The position numbers and the translations under genes are program-made. DNA of 9,563 nt. Origin: Flavobacteriales bacterium UBA1694 (GTDB taxonomy: Bacteria > Bacteroidota > Bacteroidia > Flavobacteriales > Weeksellaceae). Position 1 is the first letter of the stretch; every line of letters begins with the position of its first letter. Location of the stretch: the NCBI GenBank assembly GCA_002319955.1, contig DCJS01000025.1:1-9563 (forward strand), given 5' to 3'. Shown here piece by piece: positions 1 through 7,300 of the stretch. Below the pieces are notes generated by a model that was not told the origin of the DNA, searched no databases, and was given only the letters and a program-made list of their open reading frames with translations.

Positions 1-888
1 AAACTCTTTTTTAAAGAAGGGTTCATTCCTCAGGATGCAGACCGATTCCTGTTCATCCTTGGTCCTTCCTTAACGATGTTTATCGCCCTTATTACGGGAG
101 CGGTCATCCCTTGGGGCCAAACCCTCAATATTGGAGGCGATTCTTTTGCAATACAAGTGGCCAACATTGATGTTGGTGTGCTCTTCTTAATTGCAATGGT
201 CTCTATTGGTGTTTACGGAATGATGATCGGAGGCTGGGCCTCCAACAACAAATATTCTCTTATTGGCGCTATTAGAGCCTCCTCCCAAATGATTTCCTAC
301 GAACTTGCCATGGGCCTCTCACTTTTATCCATCATCATGATGAGTGGAAGTTTAGATCTAATGAAAGTCGTCACGGACCAAGGAAGTGGCAAACTATGGG
401 GACTTTTCTCAGTAGACGGCATGAATTGGAATATATTCTACCAGCCCCTAGCATTCATTATCTTTTTAGTGGCCGCTATGGCAGAAACCAACCGTCATCC
501 TTTTGACTTACCCGAATGTGAATCGGAACTTGTCAATGGGTATATGACTGAATATTCCTCCATGAACTTTGGAATGTATATGTTCGGGGAGTATGTAAAC
601 ATGTTTATTTCCAACGCCTTAATCGCAACCCTGTTTTTTGGTGGGTTCAACTATCCCGGAATTGAGTGGGTTACCCAGAATTGGGGTGAAAATGTGGCGG
701 GAATCTTAAGCATTGTATCGATATTAACAAAATCAATTATAGGCATTATGATCTTTATGTGGATCCGCTGGACGATTCCAAGATTCCGCTACGACCAATT
801 AATGCACTTAGGATGGAAATCATTAATCCCACTAGCCTTATTAAATCTAGTGGTGACAGGTGCGGTCATCCTTTTAGCAGGCGCCTAA
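1..888 (+). CDS. nuoH: NADH:quinone oxidoreductase subunit H (NuoH), 5' end missing
   Basis: This is the membrane subunit that, with NuoB and NuoD, forms the quinone-binding chamber of complex I and joins the peripheral arm to the membrane arm. The reading frame is open from base 1 and ends with TAA at 886-888, giving 295 visible residues; about 40-55 N-terminal residues lie upstream of the window. The ATG at 76 is internal, because the codons before it encode the family motif ADRFLF (visible residues 13-18). Other hallmarks are ASSQMISYELAMG (TM segment), the charged quinone-side loop AETNRHPFDLPE followed by ESELVNGYMTEYSSM (about residues 161-188), and the C-terminal block WIRWTIPRFRYDQLMHLGWK. 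The conserved acidic residues of the loop are intact. It is the first visible gene of the nuoH-N run. The identity is very secure; only the start is unknown. Confidence 0.97.
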   Translation, partial: KLFFKEGFIPQDADRFLFILGPSLTMFIALITGAVIPWGQTLNIGGDSFAIQVANIDVGVLFLIAMVSIGVYGMMIGGWASNNKYSLIGAIRASSQMISYELAMGLSLLSIIMMSGSLDLMKVVTDQGSGKLWGLFSVDGMNWNIFYQPLAFIIFLVAAMAETNRHPFDLPECESELVNGYMTEYSSMNFGMYMFGEYVNMFISNALIATLFFGGFNYPGIEWVTQNWGENVAGILSIVSILTKSIIGIMIFMWIRWTIPRFRYDQLMHLGWKSLIPLALLNLVVTGAVILLAGA

Positions 889-910
889 CTAGAGTATAAA
901 CCATTTTGAA

Positions 911-934
911 GACCTTAGCTCAAAGCAAAAGGTC
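911..934 (+). other. Weak inverted repeat in the nuoH-nuoI spacer
   Basis: The 65-base gap between nuoH and nuoI is the longest in this operon. It holds a 6-bp inverted repeat (GACCTT at 911-916, AAGGTC at 929-934) around a 12-base loop. No T-run follows, so it does not look like an intrinsic terminator. It could be an mRNA stability element or chance. I see no small ORF in the gap. Confidence 0.25.
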
Positions 935-953
935 CTAACCAAAATAGAATCAC

Positions 954-1502
954 ATGAAATTAACAAACCGCTCCAAAGTAGTCTCCAATAAGGAGATGAC
1001 CTTCATGGAAAAACTATACCTCCCTGAAATTATCAAGGGCATGGCCATTACACTTCGCCACGCCATTGAAGGCCCAAAGGGAAAAGTCTTTGCTTACCCT
1101 GAGGTTGAGAAACCGCGTGCCCAAGTATGGCGAGGCCTTCACGTTCTCAAAAGAGACGAAGAGGGAAGAGAACGCTGCACCGCTTGTGGACTCTGCGCCG
1201 TGGCCTGCCCAGCGGAAGCCATAACCATGACATCTAAAGAACGTACTAAGGAAGAAAAGGATTTATACCGTGAGGAAAAATACGCCTCAATCTATGAGAT
1301 CAATATGCTGCGCTGCATCTTTTGTGGGATGTGTGAGGAGGCCTGTCCAAAATCTGCAATCTATTTAACTGATCGCCTGGTCGATGTGGATTTAAACCGT
1401 GGCTCTTTCATCTACGGAAAAGATAAATTAGTCGAAGACGTAAACAATCGGATTGACATCACGCCACGTCAAAGTGAACTTCAAAAAAAGGCTGTAAAAT
1501 AA
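954..1502 (+). CDS. nuoI: NADH:quinone oxidoreductase subunit I (NuoI), 2x[4Fe-4S] ferredoxin-type protein
   Basis: NuoI carries clusters N6a and N6b, which relay electrons from NuoG to cluster N2 in NuoB near the quinone site. Two ferredoxin motifs are visible: CTACGLCAVACP (Cys75, 78, 81, 85) and CIFCGMCEEACP (Cys121, 124, 127, 131), so all eight cluster ligands are present. The length of 182 residues is normal. The N-terminal amphipathic stretch YLPEIIKGMAITLRH (22-36) matches the part of NuoI that lies on the membrane. I chose the ATG at 954 because residues 8-17 (KVVSNKEMTF) resemble the extension I recall in Bacteroidota NuoI. An internal ATG at 1005 (Met18) has a better ribosome binding site, so a 165-residue form is possible. 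The stop codon overlaps the nuoJ start by one base (TAATG), which implies translational coupling. Confidence 0.97.
   Translation: MKLTNRSKVVSNKEMTFMEKLYLPEIIKGMAITLRHAIEGPKGKVFAYPEVEKPRAQVWRGLHVLKRDEEGRERCTACGLCAVACPAEAITMTSKERTKEEKDLYREEKYASIYEINMLRCIFCGMCEEACPKSAIYLTDRLVDVDLNRGSFIYGKDKLVEDVNNRIDITPRQSELQKKAVK
990..995 (+). promoter_or_regulatory. AAGGAG Shine-Dalgarno-like site inside the nuoI 5' region
   Basis: AAGGAG ends 9 bases before the ATG at 1005 (NuoI Met18), an ideal spacing. The annotated start at 954 has no such site. This bears on the choice of NuoI start. Since the bases also encode the conserved-looking residues NKE, the match may be coincidental, and Bacteroidota use such sites sparingly. 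Confidence 0.35.
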
Positions 1503-1999
1503 TGGAACAATTTTTATTTTTTCTAGTGGCAGGAATTGCCCTAATCAGCGCCTTCTACTTTGTTTTTGCAAGAAACCCAATGTACGCCGTTTTGTCGCTC
1601 ATCGTCACGATGTTCTCCATTGCGGGCATGTATGTTCTGCTAAACGCCCAATTTCTAGGCATTGTGCAAATTATCGTCTATGCCGGGGCCATTATGGTTC
1701 TCTTCCTTTACATCCTGATGATGCTTAATCTAAATGAATTGGATGAAAGCAAAAAACAAAACACGCTGAAATTTATCGGTGTTTTTGCAGGTGGAATCCT
1801 TCTGATCGGCATGCTAGGGGCTTTCCGTGGTGTCACAGAGAACATTTACGCCGGGCCAAACATCGACCACAGCGTCGGACTTACGAAGAATCTAGGCCGC
1901 TTACTATTTAACGAATATGTACTGCCATTTGAACTCGCCTCAATCTTAATCCTTGCGGGGATTGTCGGGGCCGTACTCATTGGTAAAAGAGAATTATAA
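1502..1999 (+). CDS. nuoJ: NADH:quinone oxidoreductase subunit J (NuoJ)
   Basis: NuoJ is a small membrane subunit of complex I that lies between NuoH and NuoK; its third helix changes conformation during turnover and links quinone chemistry to the pumps. The 165-residue product has about five hydrophobic helices. The family signature is clear: ARNPMYAVLSL (23-33), then LNAQFLGIVQIIVYAGAIMVLFLYILMM (47-74), including Tyr60 and the glycine-rich pi-bulge region of TM3. A less conserved, more polar loop (about 108-135) precedes the last helix, ELASILILAGIVGAVLIGKREL. The length is close to the E. coli protein (184 residues). The start shares one base with the nuoI stop, and four bases separate its stop from nuoK. 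Nothing looks damaged. Confidence 0.96.
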   Translation: MEQFLFFLVAGIALISAFYFVFARNPMYAVLSLIVTMFSIAGMYVLLNAQFLGIVQIIVYAGAIMVLFLYILMMLNLNELDESKKQNTLKFIGVFAGGILLIGMLGAFRGVTENIYAGPNIDHSVGLTKNLGRLLFNEYVLPFELASILILAGIVGAVLIGKREL

Positions 2000-2003
2000 G
2001 ATT

Positions 2004-2333
2004 ATGGGAGACGTTAATACATTTATTCAAACCGTGCCACTGAACTACTTCGTGGTTCTGTGCACCGTGCTTTTTTGCCTTGGAGTGACCGGCGTATTAT
2101 TAAGAAAAAACGCAATCATAATTTTAGGGTGTGTCGAGCTAATGCTTAACTCCGTAAACCTACTACTCGCTGCTTTTTCAAGTTACAGCGGGGATGGTCA
2201 CGGTCAAATTTTGGTCTTTTTCATCATGGTGGTCGCTGCCGCGGAGGTTGCCGTTGGTCTTGCGATTATTTCCATGCTTTACAGAAATACCAAGTCAGTC
2301 GACATAAGTATATTTAACAAACTAAGAGGATAG
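2004..2333 (+). CDS. nuoK: NADH:quinone oxidoreductase subunit K (NuoK)
   Basis: NuoK is a three-helix, MrpC-like subunit that contributes a proton half-channel next to NuoN. From the ATG at 2004 the product has 109 residues, against about 100 in E. coli. Two membrane glutamates essential in the family are present: Glu45 in GCVELMLNSVNL (E. coli Glu36) and Glu81 in VAAAEVAVGLAI (E. coli Glu72), with the family's 36-residue spacing kept. An in-frame ATG at 1953 would add 17 residues (MRGLSGPYSLVKENYKI) and overlap nuoJ by 47 bases. I reject it because those residues are unlike NuoK N-termini and the start at 2004 falls 4 bases after the nuoJ stop. A purine-rich AGAGGA near the 3' end (2325-2330) probably serves as the ribosome binding site of nuoL. 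Confidence 0.95.
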   Translation: MGDVNTFIQTVPLNYFVVLCTVLFCLGVTGVLLRKNAIIILGCVELMLNSVNLLLAAFSSYSGDGHGQILVFFIMVVAAAEVAVGLAIISMLYRNTKSVDISIFNKLRG

Positions 2334-2339
2334 AAAACA

Positions 2340-4253
2340 ATGGAAAATTTGATTTATGCAATCGTGCTTTTACCTCTCTTTGGGTTTGTGATTAACGGAC
2401 TCTTTGGAAAAAAGTTGCCAAAACTGGTGGTGGGTACTTTTGCGACCCTTATGGTTCTTGGGTCCTTTTTACTCGCGGGGTATCTCTTTTTAAACTTTAA
2501 AGCGGATTCGACGCCCGTGATTGTTCGGGCTTTTGAATGGTTCACCATAAATGGGGTGCAAATTAATTTCAGTTTTCAAATTGATCAGCTGTCCCTGATG
2601 ATGGTTCTGATTATTACTGGAATCGGTTCACTTATCCACCTCTACTCTATAGGCTACATGCAGACCGATAAAGGGTTTCACAGGTTTTTCGCCTACCTGA
2701 ATCTCTTTATTTTCATGATGCTTCTTTTAGTTCTGGGTTCAAACTACGTGATCCTGTTTATTGGTTGGGAAGGCGTTGGACTCTGCTCCTACCTTCTAAT
2801 TGGGTTCTGGTACGAAAACAGAGAATTTGGAAAAGCGGCACGTAAAGCCTTTATTATGAACCGTATTGGGGACTTAGGTCTTCTAATGGGTATTTTCATG
2901 ATCGCCCAACACACCAATGCGCTTGACTTCCTTTCGGTGGCTCAAAACGCTTCGGTATTTGAACTAGACTCCGGCGTCATTATCTTCATCTGCGCCTCGT
3001 TATTTATTGGAGCCGTTGGGAAATCCGCCCAGGTTCCTCTCTATACTTGGCTCCCTGATGCAATGGCAGGCCCAACGCCAGTATCCGCTTTAATTCACGC
3101 GGCGACCATGGTTACTGCAGGGATTTATTTAGTAGTGCGTTCAAATTTCTTATTTGTTTTAGCGCCTACCGTAATGGACGGAATTCTTTTCATAGGTCTT
3201 CTTACGGCGCTACTCGCCGCATTTTATGCTCTAAGACAAAACGATATCAAAAAGGTGTTGGCCTATTCAACCGTGTCACAACTTGGATTCATGGTGGTGG
3301 CCTTAGGCGTCGGTGCATACTCTGCAGCGATGTTTCACCTCATGACCCATGCCTTCTTTAAAGCCCTTTTATTCTTAGGTTCTGGCTCTGTGATTCATGC
3401 CATGAGTGGCGAACAAGACATGCGCTTTATGGGCGGGCTAAAAGACAAAATTAAAATCACACACCTAACCTTTTTAATCGGAACCTTTGCGATTTCAGGG
3501 ATGCCTTTGTTCTCTGGAATGATTTCAAAAGATGAAATTCTAGTGGCTACCTGGGCTAAGAATCCACTCTATTGGGTTATTCTCTTTGCCATAGCGGCCA
3601 TGACGGCAGCCTATATGTTCCGACTATACTATTTAACCTTCCATGGCCAATTTAGAGGAACGCAGGAGCAAAAAGCCCACCTTCATGAAAGCCCACTAAA
3701 TATGACCCTTCCTTTGGTCGTTTTAGCAGCACTCTCTGTTGTTGGAGGACTGATTAACTTGCCTCATCTTATTAAGAATGGTGAATTCGCAAATCTTGAG
3801 CGCTGGCTAGACCCTATTTTAACTGCTCCAGCAAAAAATCAGATTCAAGCGAATCTAAACGCGATAAGCCATTCCACCGAATACATTCTACTGGGTCTCA
3901 CCATTGCCATGTTTTTCATTGTGTGGCTCGTTGTAAGACACCTCTATGTCACAAATAAAAAATTAGCGAAAGAAGAAACCCTCTACAAGGGCTGGGAAAA
4001 ACTTTCTGCCAAAAAACTCTATATCGACGAACTTTATAATGCGCTAATCGTACGTACCACTGAAGGTCTTGGCCGCGCAGGTAAACAGTTTGATGTATCG
4101 ATTTTAGATAAAGCGGTCGATTTTATCGGCGAGGGCGCCGAGGAAAGTGGAAAATCCATGAAGCGTCTGCAAAACGGGAATGTAGAAAACTACGTGCTCG
4201 TGATGGCACTTGCCATCGGACTTATTTTGATTGTTAACTTTATATTACAGTAG
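2340..4253 (+). CDS. nuoL: NADH:quinone oxidoreductase subunit L (NuoL), antiporter-like proton pump
   Basis: NuoL is the distal antiporter-like (MrpA-related) subunit and carries the long lateral helix that runs along the membrane arm. The product has 637 residues, slightly longer than the 613 of E. coli. Proton-path residues align almost position for position with E. coli: Glu144 in FIGWEGVGLCSYLLIGFWYEN, Asp178 in NRIGDLG, Lys228 in GAVGKSAQVPLYTWLPDAM, His253 in ALIHAATMVTAG, His333 and His337 in MFHLMTHAFFKALLFL, Lys341 in the same segment, and Lys397 in GMISKDEI. The C-terminal third (about 510-637) contains a hydrophobic helix, a charged amphipathic stretch (KKLYIDELYNALI) and a final anchor helix, as expected for the lateral helix and TM16. 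A Shine-Dalgarno-like AGAGGA lies 9 bases before the ATG, inside nuoK. No frameshift or missing key residue was seen. Confidence 0.98.
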   Translation: MENLIYAIVLLPLFGFVINGLFGKKLPKLVVGTFATLMVLGSFLLAGYLFLNFKADSTPVIVRAFEWFTINGVQINFSFQIDQLSLMMVLIITGIGSLIHLYSIGYMQTDKGFHRFFAYLNLFIFMMLLLVLGSNYVILFIGWEGVGLCSYLLIGFWYENREFGKAARKAFIMNRIGDLGLLMGIFMIAQHTNALDFLSVAQNASVFELDSGVIIFICASLFIGAVGKSAQVPLYTWLPDAMAGPTPVSALIHAATMVTAGIYLVVRSNFLFVLAPTVMDGILFIGLLTALLAAFYALRQNDIKKVLAYSTVSQLGFMVVALGVGAYSAAMFHLMTHAFFKALLFLGSGSVIHAMSGEQDMRFMGGLKDKIKITHLTFLIGTFAISGMPLFSGMISKDEILVATWAKNPLYWVILFAIAAMTAAYMFRLYYLTFHGQFRGTQEQKAHLHESPLNMTLPLVVLAALSVVGGLINLPHLIKNGEFANLERWLDPILTAPAKNQIQANLNAISHSTEYILLGLTIAMFFIVWLVVRHLYVTNKKLAKEETLYKGWEKLSAKKLYIDELYNALIVRTTEGLGRAGKQFDVSILDKAVDFIGEGAEESGKSMKRLQNGNVENYVLVMALAIGLILIVNFILQ

Positions 4254-4255
4254 GA

Positions 4256-5749
4256 ATGTCATACCATTTATTAGCTTTATTACTGCTGCCACTGCTCGGG
4301 GCACTTTGTCTCTTTTTCTACAAAGGAAAGTGGAGCAAATCTTTTGCCCTAGGTTTATCCCTAGTGCAGCTGGTTGTCACGCTTTGCACCTGGCAAGGAC
4401 TTGATTCCTCACTAACAGTAAACCAAGTATTACAGCATGAAATCAATTACCCTTGGCTGCAATTTGTAAAAAGCACGCTGCACTTCGGAATTGATGGCAT
4501 GTCCATGCTGCTTCTCTTACTCACCAATATCTTAGTGCCCCTTATTATCTATTCGTCTTTCAACGAAAAGAAGGGCTACAGCTCGAGTTTTTACGCACTA
4601 ATCCTACTGATGCAATTTGGTCTTGTAGGGGTTTTCACCTCGCTCGATGGTCTTTTATTCTATATCTTCTGGGAGGTCACATTAATTCCAATCTGGCTCA
4701 TAGCAGGTCTTTGGGGGCAGGCAGATAAAAAACTGCAGTTCACAACTAAATTCTTTGTCTACACCTTTGTGGGCTCGCTATTCATGCTCGGAGGGTTTAT
4801 TTACGTTTATCTGTATTCCCCTTCATTTGCCCTGACTGATATGTATAACGCGAATCTGAATCTCAACCAACAAACCGTGGTCTTCTGGTTCATATTCTTC
4901 GCCTTTGCCGTAAAATTACCGGTGTTCCCGTTCCACACGTGGCAGCCGGACACCTACACCTATTCACCGACTCAGGGCACCATGCTTCTCTCGGGAATCA
5001 TGCTAAAAATGGCCATCTACGGTATCTTTAGGTATTTACTTCCTGTAACTCCTGACGCCATAGCCGGAATTTCAGGAACCATTGTGATCGTCCTTGCCGT
5101 CATTGGGGTCCTTCACGGCGCCTTAATAGCGCTCATTCAGAATGATATCAAACGCCTATTCACCTACTCTTCGTTTTCACACGTTGGTTTAATGGTGGCT
5201 GGGATTTTTGCTACCGCCTTAATGGTTCTAAGAGGCACGATGACCATTGAAGGTGGAGAAGGAGCCTTAGTGCAAGCCTTTGCCCACGGATTCAATATCG
5301 TTGGACTGTTCTACTGCGCCGATATTCTTATCAAACGATTTAAAACAAGAGACATTCGCCAAATGGGAGGACTTGCCAAGGTGGCTCCGAGATTTGCAGT
5401 ACTCTTTATGATTGTGCTGCTCGGATCTGTTGGCCTTCCGCTAACCAATGGCTTTATTGGAGAATTCATTCTCTTAAAGTCCATCTTTGATTACAATGTG
5501 CTTGCCGCCATTATTGCTGGGATCACCATTATTTTAGCTGCAGCCTACCTCTTTAGAGCGTACGGCCACACGATGCTAAATTCTGGCGACCCTCTCGTTC
5601 TAGCCAGTGCAAAAGACCTATCCACCTCAGAATTCATCGTTATGGGCTCTCTAGCCGGTGCCGTTATTTTCTTTGGTGTTGTTCCCGGACCAATCCTTGA
5701 TTTGGTCGGAAGTTCGTTGACGTTTATCTACCAATCCATGGTAAACTAA
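4256..5749 (+). CDS. nuoM: NADH:quinone oxidoreductase subunit M (NuoM), antiporter-like proton pump
   Basis: NuoM is the middle antiporter-like pumping subunit of the complex I membrane arm. The product has 497 residues, near the 509 of E. coli, and about 14 hydrophobic helices. Key residues are Glu140 in FYIFWEVTLIPIWLIAG (E. coli Glu144), Lys220 in AFAVKLPVFPFHTWQPD (Lys234), Lys251 in GIMLKMAIYG (Lys265), and Glu403 in NGFIGEFILL (Glu407). The conserved QNDIKRLFTYSSFSHVG and the histidine in QAFAHGFNIVGLF are also present. The segment after HTW reads QPDTYTYSPTQGTMLLSG, where the proteobacterial form is LPDAHTEAPTAGSVLLAG; I recall this variant as usual in Bacteroidota and do not read it as damage. 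Only two bases separate it from nuoL, so it is probably coupled to nuoL translation. Ten bases separate it from nuoN. Confidence 0.98.
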   Translation: MSYHLLALLLLPLLGALCLFFYKGKWSKSFALGLSLVQLVVTLCTWQGLDSSLTVNQVLQHEINYPWLQFVKSTLHFGIDGMSMLLLLLTNILVPLIIYSSFNEKKGYSSSFYALILLMQFGLVGVFTSLDGLLFYIFWEVTLIPIWLIAGLWGQADKKLQFTTKFFVYTFVGSLFMLGGFIYVYLYSPSFALTDMYNANLNLNQQTVVFWFIFFAFAVKLPVFPFHTWQPDTYTYSPTQGTMLLSGIMLKMAIYGIFRYLLPVTPDAIAGISGTIVIVLAVIGVLHGALIALIQNDIKRLFTYSSFSHVGLMVAGIFATALMVLRGTMTIEGGEGALVQAFAHGFNIVGLFYCADILIKRFKTRDIRQMGGLAKVAPRFAVLFMIVLLGSVGLPLTNGFIGEFILLKSIFDYNVLAAIIAGITIILAAAYLFRAYGHTMLNSGDPLVLASAKDLSTSEFIVMGSLAGAVIFFGVVPGPILDLVGSSLTFIYQSMVN

Positions 5750-5759
5750 TAAGTATAAA

Positions 5760-7139
5760 ATGAGTGTATTAATTATTGTCTTCTTAAGCGCCATAGCGGC
5801 CCTATTTTCGGGCGTATTTAACCTCGGGAAGTATGCGCGATATATCGGAATCGCGGGTCTTATAATTGCCCTTTATGTCAGTTATCTCCCAGAAGCCGAC
5901 TTTTTCCTTAAGTACCAATCCATGTATGAATACGGCCCAAATACGGCCCTATTTACAAAATTGACTCTGGTGGTGACGCTTCTCATTTTCTTCTTGGGAG
6001 GCTTCTCATTCTCCAACCACCGCTCTCACCAATCGGAACTCTACGCCCTAATGCTTTTTGCACTCTGCGGCGCCATTGTCCTATTTGGCTATCAGAACCT
6101 TGTCACCCTATTTTTAGGAATAGAAATTCTCTCGATTCCTCTCTACGTTCTAGCGGGTTCCAGTAAAACGGATCTACGTTCCAACGAAGCCTCTGTTAAA
6201 TACTTCTTAATGGGGTGTTTTGCAACCGGGTTTTTGCTATTTGGTATTGCCCTAATTTATGGAACAGCGGGAAGTTTTGATCTTTACCAAATTCATCAGT
6301 ACGCCATCGAATACCCTAGTAATTTAATGCTCATTATGGGCGTGATTATGATGATTGCAGCCATGGGCTTTAAAGTGGCCCTAGCCCCGTTCCATATGTG
6401 GAGTCCGGATGTCTACCAAGGCTCACCCTCTTTAATCACGACCTTTATGATGAGTGTGGTGAAAATCGCCGGCTTCTACGCGTTCTTTAGATTAATGACT
6501 ATCGGCTTTATCGGTGTCTACGATCAGTGGTTTAACATTCTGGGAGTAATGGTTATTATTACCCTTCTTCTAGCAAATACCATGGGACTTGCCCAAACAA
6601 ACGCAAAACGCATGCTTGCGTATTCCTCCGTGTCTCACGCCGGCTATGTGGCCCTTATATTCTACGGACTCAATTCGCTTTCGACTTACAATCTAGCCTT
6701 CTACCTCTTTGTGTACGCGCTAGCCTCGGTCGGGGTAATGCTCTGTCTAATTTGGGTTGAGAAGCTTAAAAGAGAAACCTCCTATACAGCCTTTAAAGGG
6801 CTTGCAAAGACAGAACCAATCTTGGCCGTGGTGGCTACTGTTTCGCTGCTCTCTATGGCCGGCGTTCCTTTAACAGCAGGGTTCATGGGGAAATTCAGTC
6901 TCTTTACCCAGGCCATGGATGGCGCCGCCTTCCTTGTGCTCGTTGCAATCCTAGGGTCCGCCGTCTCTATCGCCTACTACCTAAGACTAATTATGGCTAT
7001 GTTCTTCTTTAAAGAAACGACGTTTAAAACTTCGGAGACCTCAACTTTAACGTACAAAATTGTTTCTGTGTTTATTATTGTGGTGCTTATTGCACTAGGC
7101 GTCTATCCTGACCTCTTTGCAATGCAATTTGCCGCGTAG
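5760..7139 (+). CDS. nuoN: NADH:quinone oxidoreductase subunit N (NuoN), antiporter-like proton pump
   Basis: NuoN is the antiporter-like subunit nearest to NuoK and the third proton pump of the membrane arm. It has 459 residues against 485 in E. coli, with the shortening mainly at the N-terminus. The functional residues can be matched by spacing: Glu122 in FLGIEILSIPLYVLAG (E. coli Glu133), Lys147 in EASVKYFLMG (Lys158), Lys205 in AMGFKVALAPFHMWSPDVYQGSP (Lys217), Lys235 in MSVVKIAGFYAF (Lys247), and Lys378 in TAGFMGKFSLF (Lys395). The motif AQTNAKRMLAYSSVSHAGY (278-296) is typical. This is the last gene of the operon: a strong terminator hairpin begins 26 bases after its TAG stop, and the next gene lies 161 bases away. 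No ribosome binding site is obvious in the short A/T-rich gap before its ATG. Confidence 0.97.
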   Translation: MSVLIIVFLSAIAALFSGVFNLGKYARYIGIAGLIIALYVSYLPEADFFLKYQSMYEYGPNTALFTKLTLVVTLLIFFLGGFSFSNHRSHQSELYALMLFALCGAIVLFGYQNLVTLFLGIEILSIPLYVLAGSSKTDLRSNEASVKYFLMGCFATGFLLFGIALIYGTAGSFDLYQIHQYAIEYPSNLMLIMGVIMMIAAMGFKVALAPFHMWSPDVYQGSPSLITTFMMSVVKIAGFYAFFRLMTIGFIGVYDQWFNILGVMVIITLLLANTMGLAQTNAKRMLAYSSVSHAGYVALIFYGLNSLSTYNLAFYLFVYALASVGVMLCLIWVEKLKRETSYTAFKGLAKTEPILAVVATVSLLSMAGVPLTAGFMGKFSLFTQAMDGAAFLVLVAILGSAVSIAYYLRLIMAMFFFKETTFKTSETSTLTYKIVSVFIIVVLIALGVYPDLFAMQFAA

Positions 7140-7165
7140 AGAAGCTGCTTATCAAATAAAATTCG

Positions 7166-7198
7166 AAAGGCCCTTCAGTGTAGACTGAAGGGCTTTTC
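7166..7198 (+). terminator. Rho-independent terminator of the nuo operon
   Basis: A perfect 10-bp stem (GCCCTTCAGT at 7170-7179 with ACTGAAGGGC at 7184-7193) encloses the 4-base loop GTAG and is followed by TTTTC. Bases AAAG just before the stem can extend it by pairing with the T-run. It lies directly after nuoN and closes the complex I transcript. Confidence 0.9.
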
Positions 7199-7224
7199 TA
7201 ATCAGGGTTTCAACGCTCGCCAAC

Positions 7225-7262
7225 TGACTTAAGTCATACGCCGACTGCAAATAATGGCGTAT
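7225..7262. promoter_or_regulatory. Overlapping palindromes upstream of the lipoprotein gene, possible operator
   Basis: Two symmetric elements share one base. The first is a perfect 12-base palindrome, TGACTTAAGTCA (7225-7236). The second is a 7-bp inverted repeat, ATACGCC (7236-7242) and GGCGTAT (7256-7262), around 13 bases. TATCTTTA at 7260-7267 loosely fits the Bacteroidota -7 consensus (TAnnTTTG) and would overlap the second repeat, but I find no -33 TTTG at a suitable distance. The TGAC-N4-GTCA symmetry would suit a dimeric regulator such as one of the Crp/Fnr family; that is inference only. The second repeat could instead be an RNA hairpin in the leader. Confidence 0.4.
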
Positions 7263-7300
7263 CTTTACGTTAATTCTAAACACCAAATACTTAGTAACAT

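Noticed and set aside
76..78. ATG at 76 as the start of nuoH
   Set aside because: The 75 bases before it are in frame and encode conserved NuoH sequence (KEGFIPQDADRFLF), so the gene begins before the window.
1953..2003. Longer NuoK with 17 extra N-terminal residues from the ATG at 1953
   Set aside because: It would overlap nuoJ by 47 bases and the added residues do not resemble a NuoK N-terminus. The ATG at 2004 gives a normal length.
2354..2548. 64-residue open frame on the - strand inside nuoL
   Set aside because: It lies wholly opposite a secure nuoL coding sequence and has no recognisable domain, ribosome binding site or partner gene.
4904..5000. Divergent NuoM motif HTWQPDTYTYSPTQ in place of HTWLPDAHTEAPTA, considered as degeneration
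   Set aside because: All pumping residues are intact, and I recall this variant from Bacteroidota NuoM, so it is lineage-specific and not damage.
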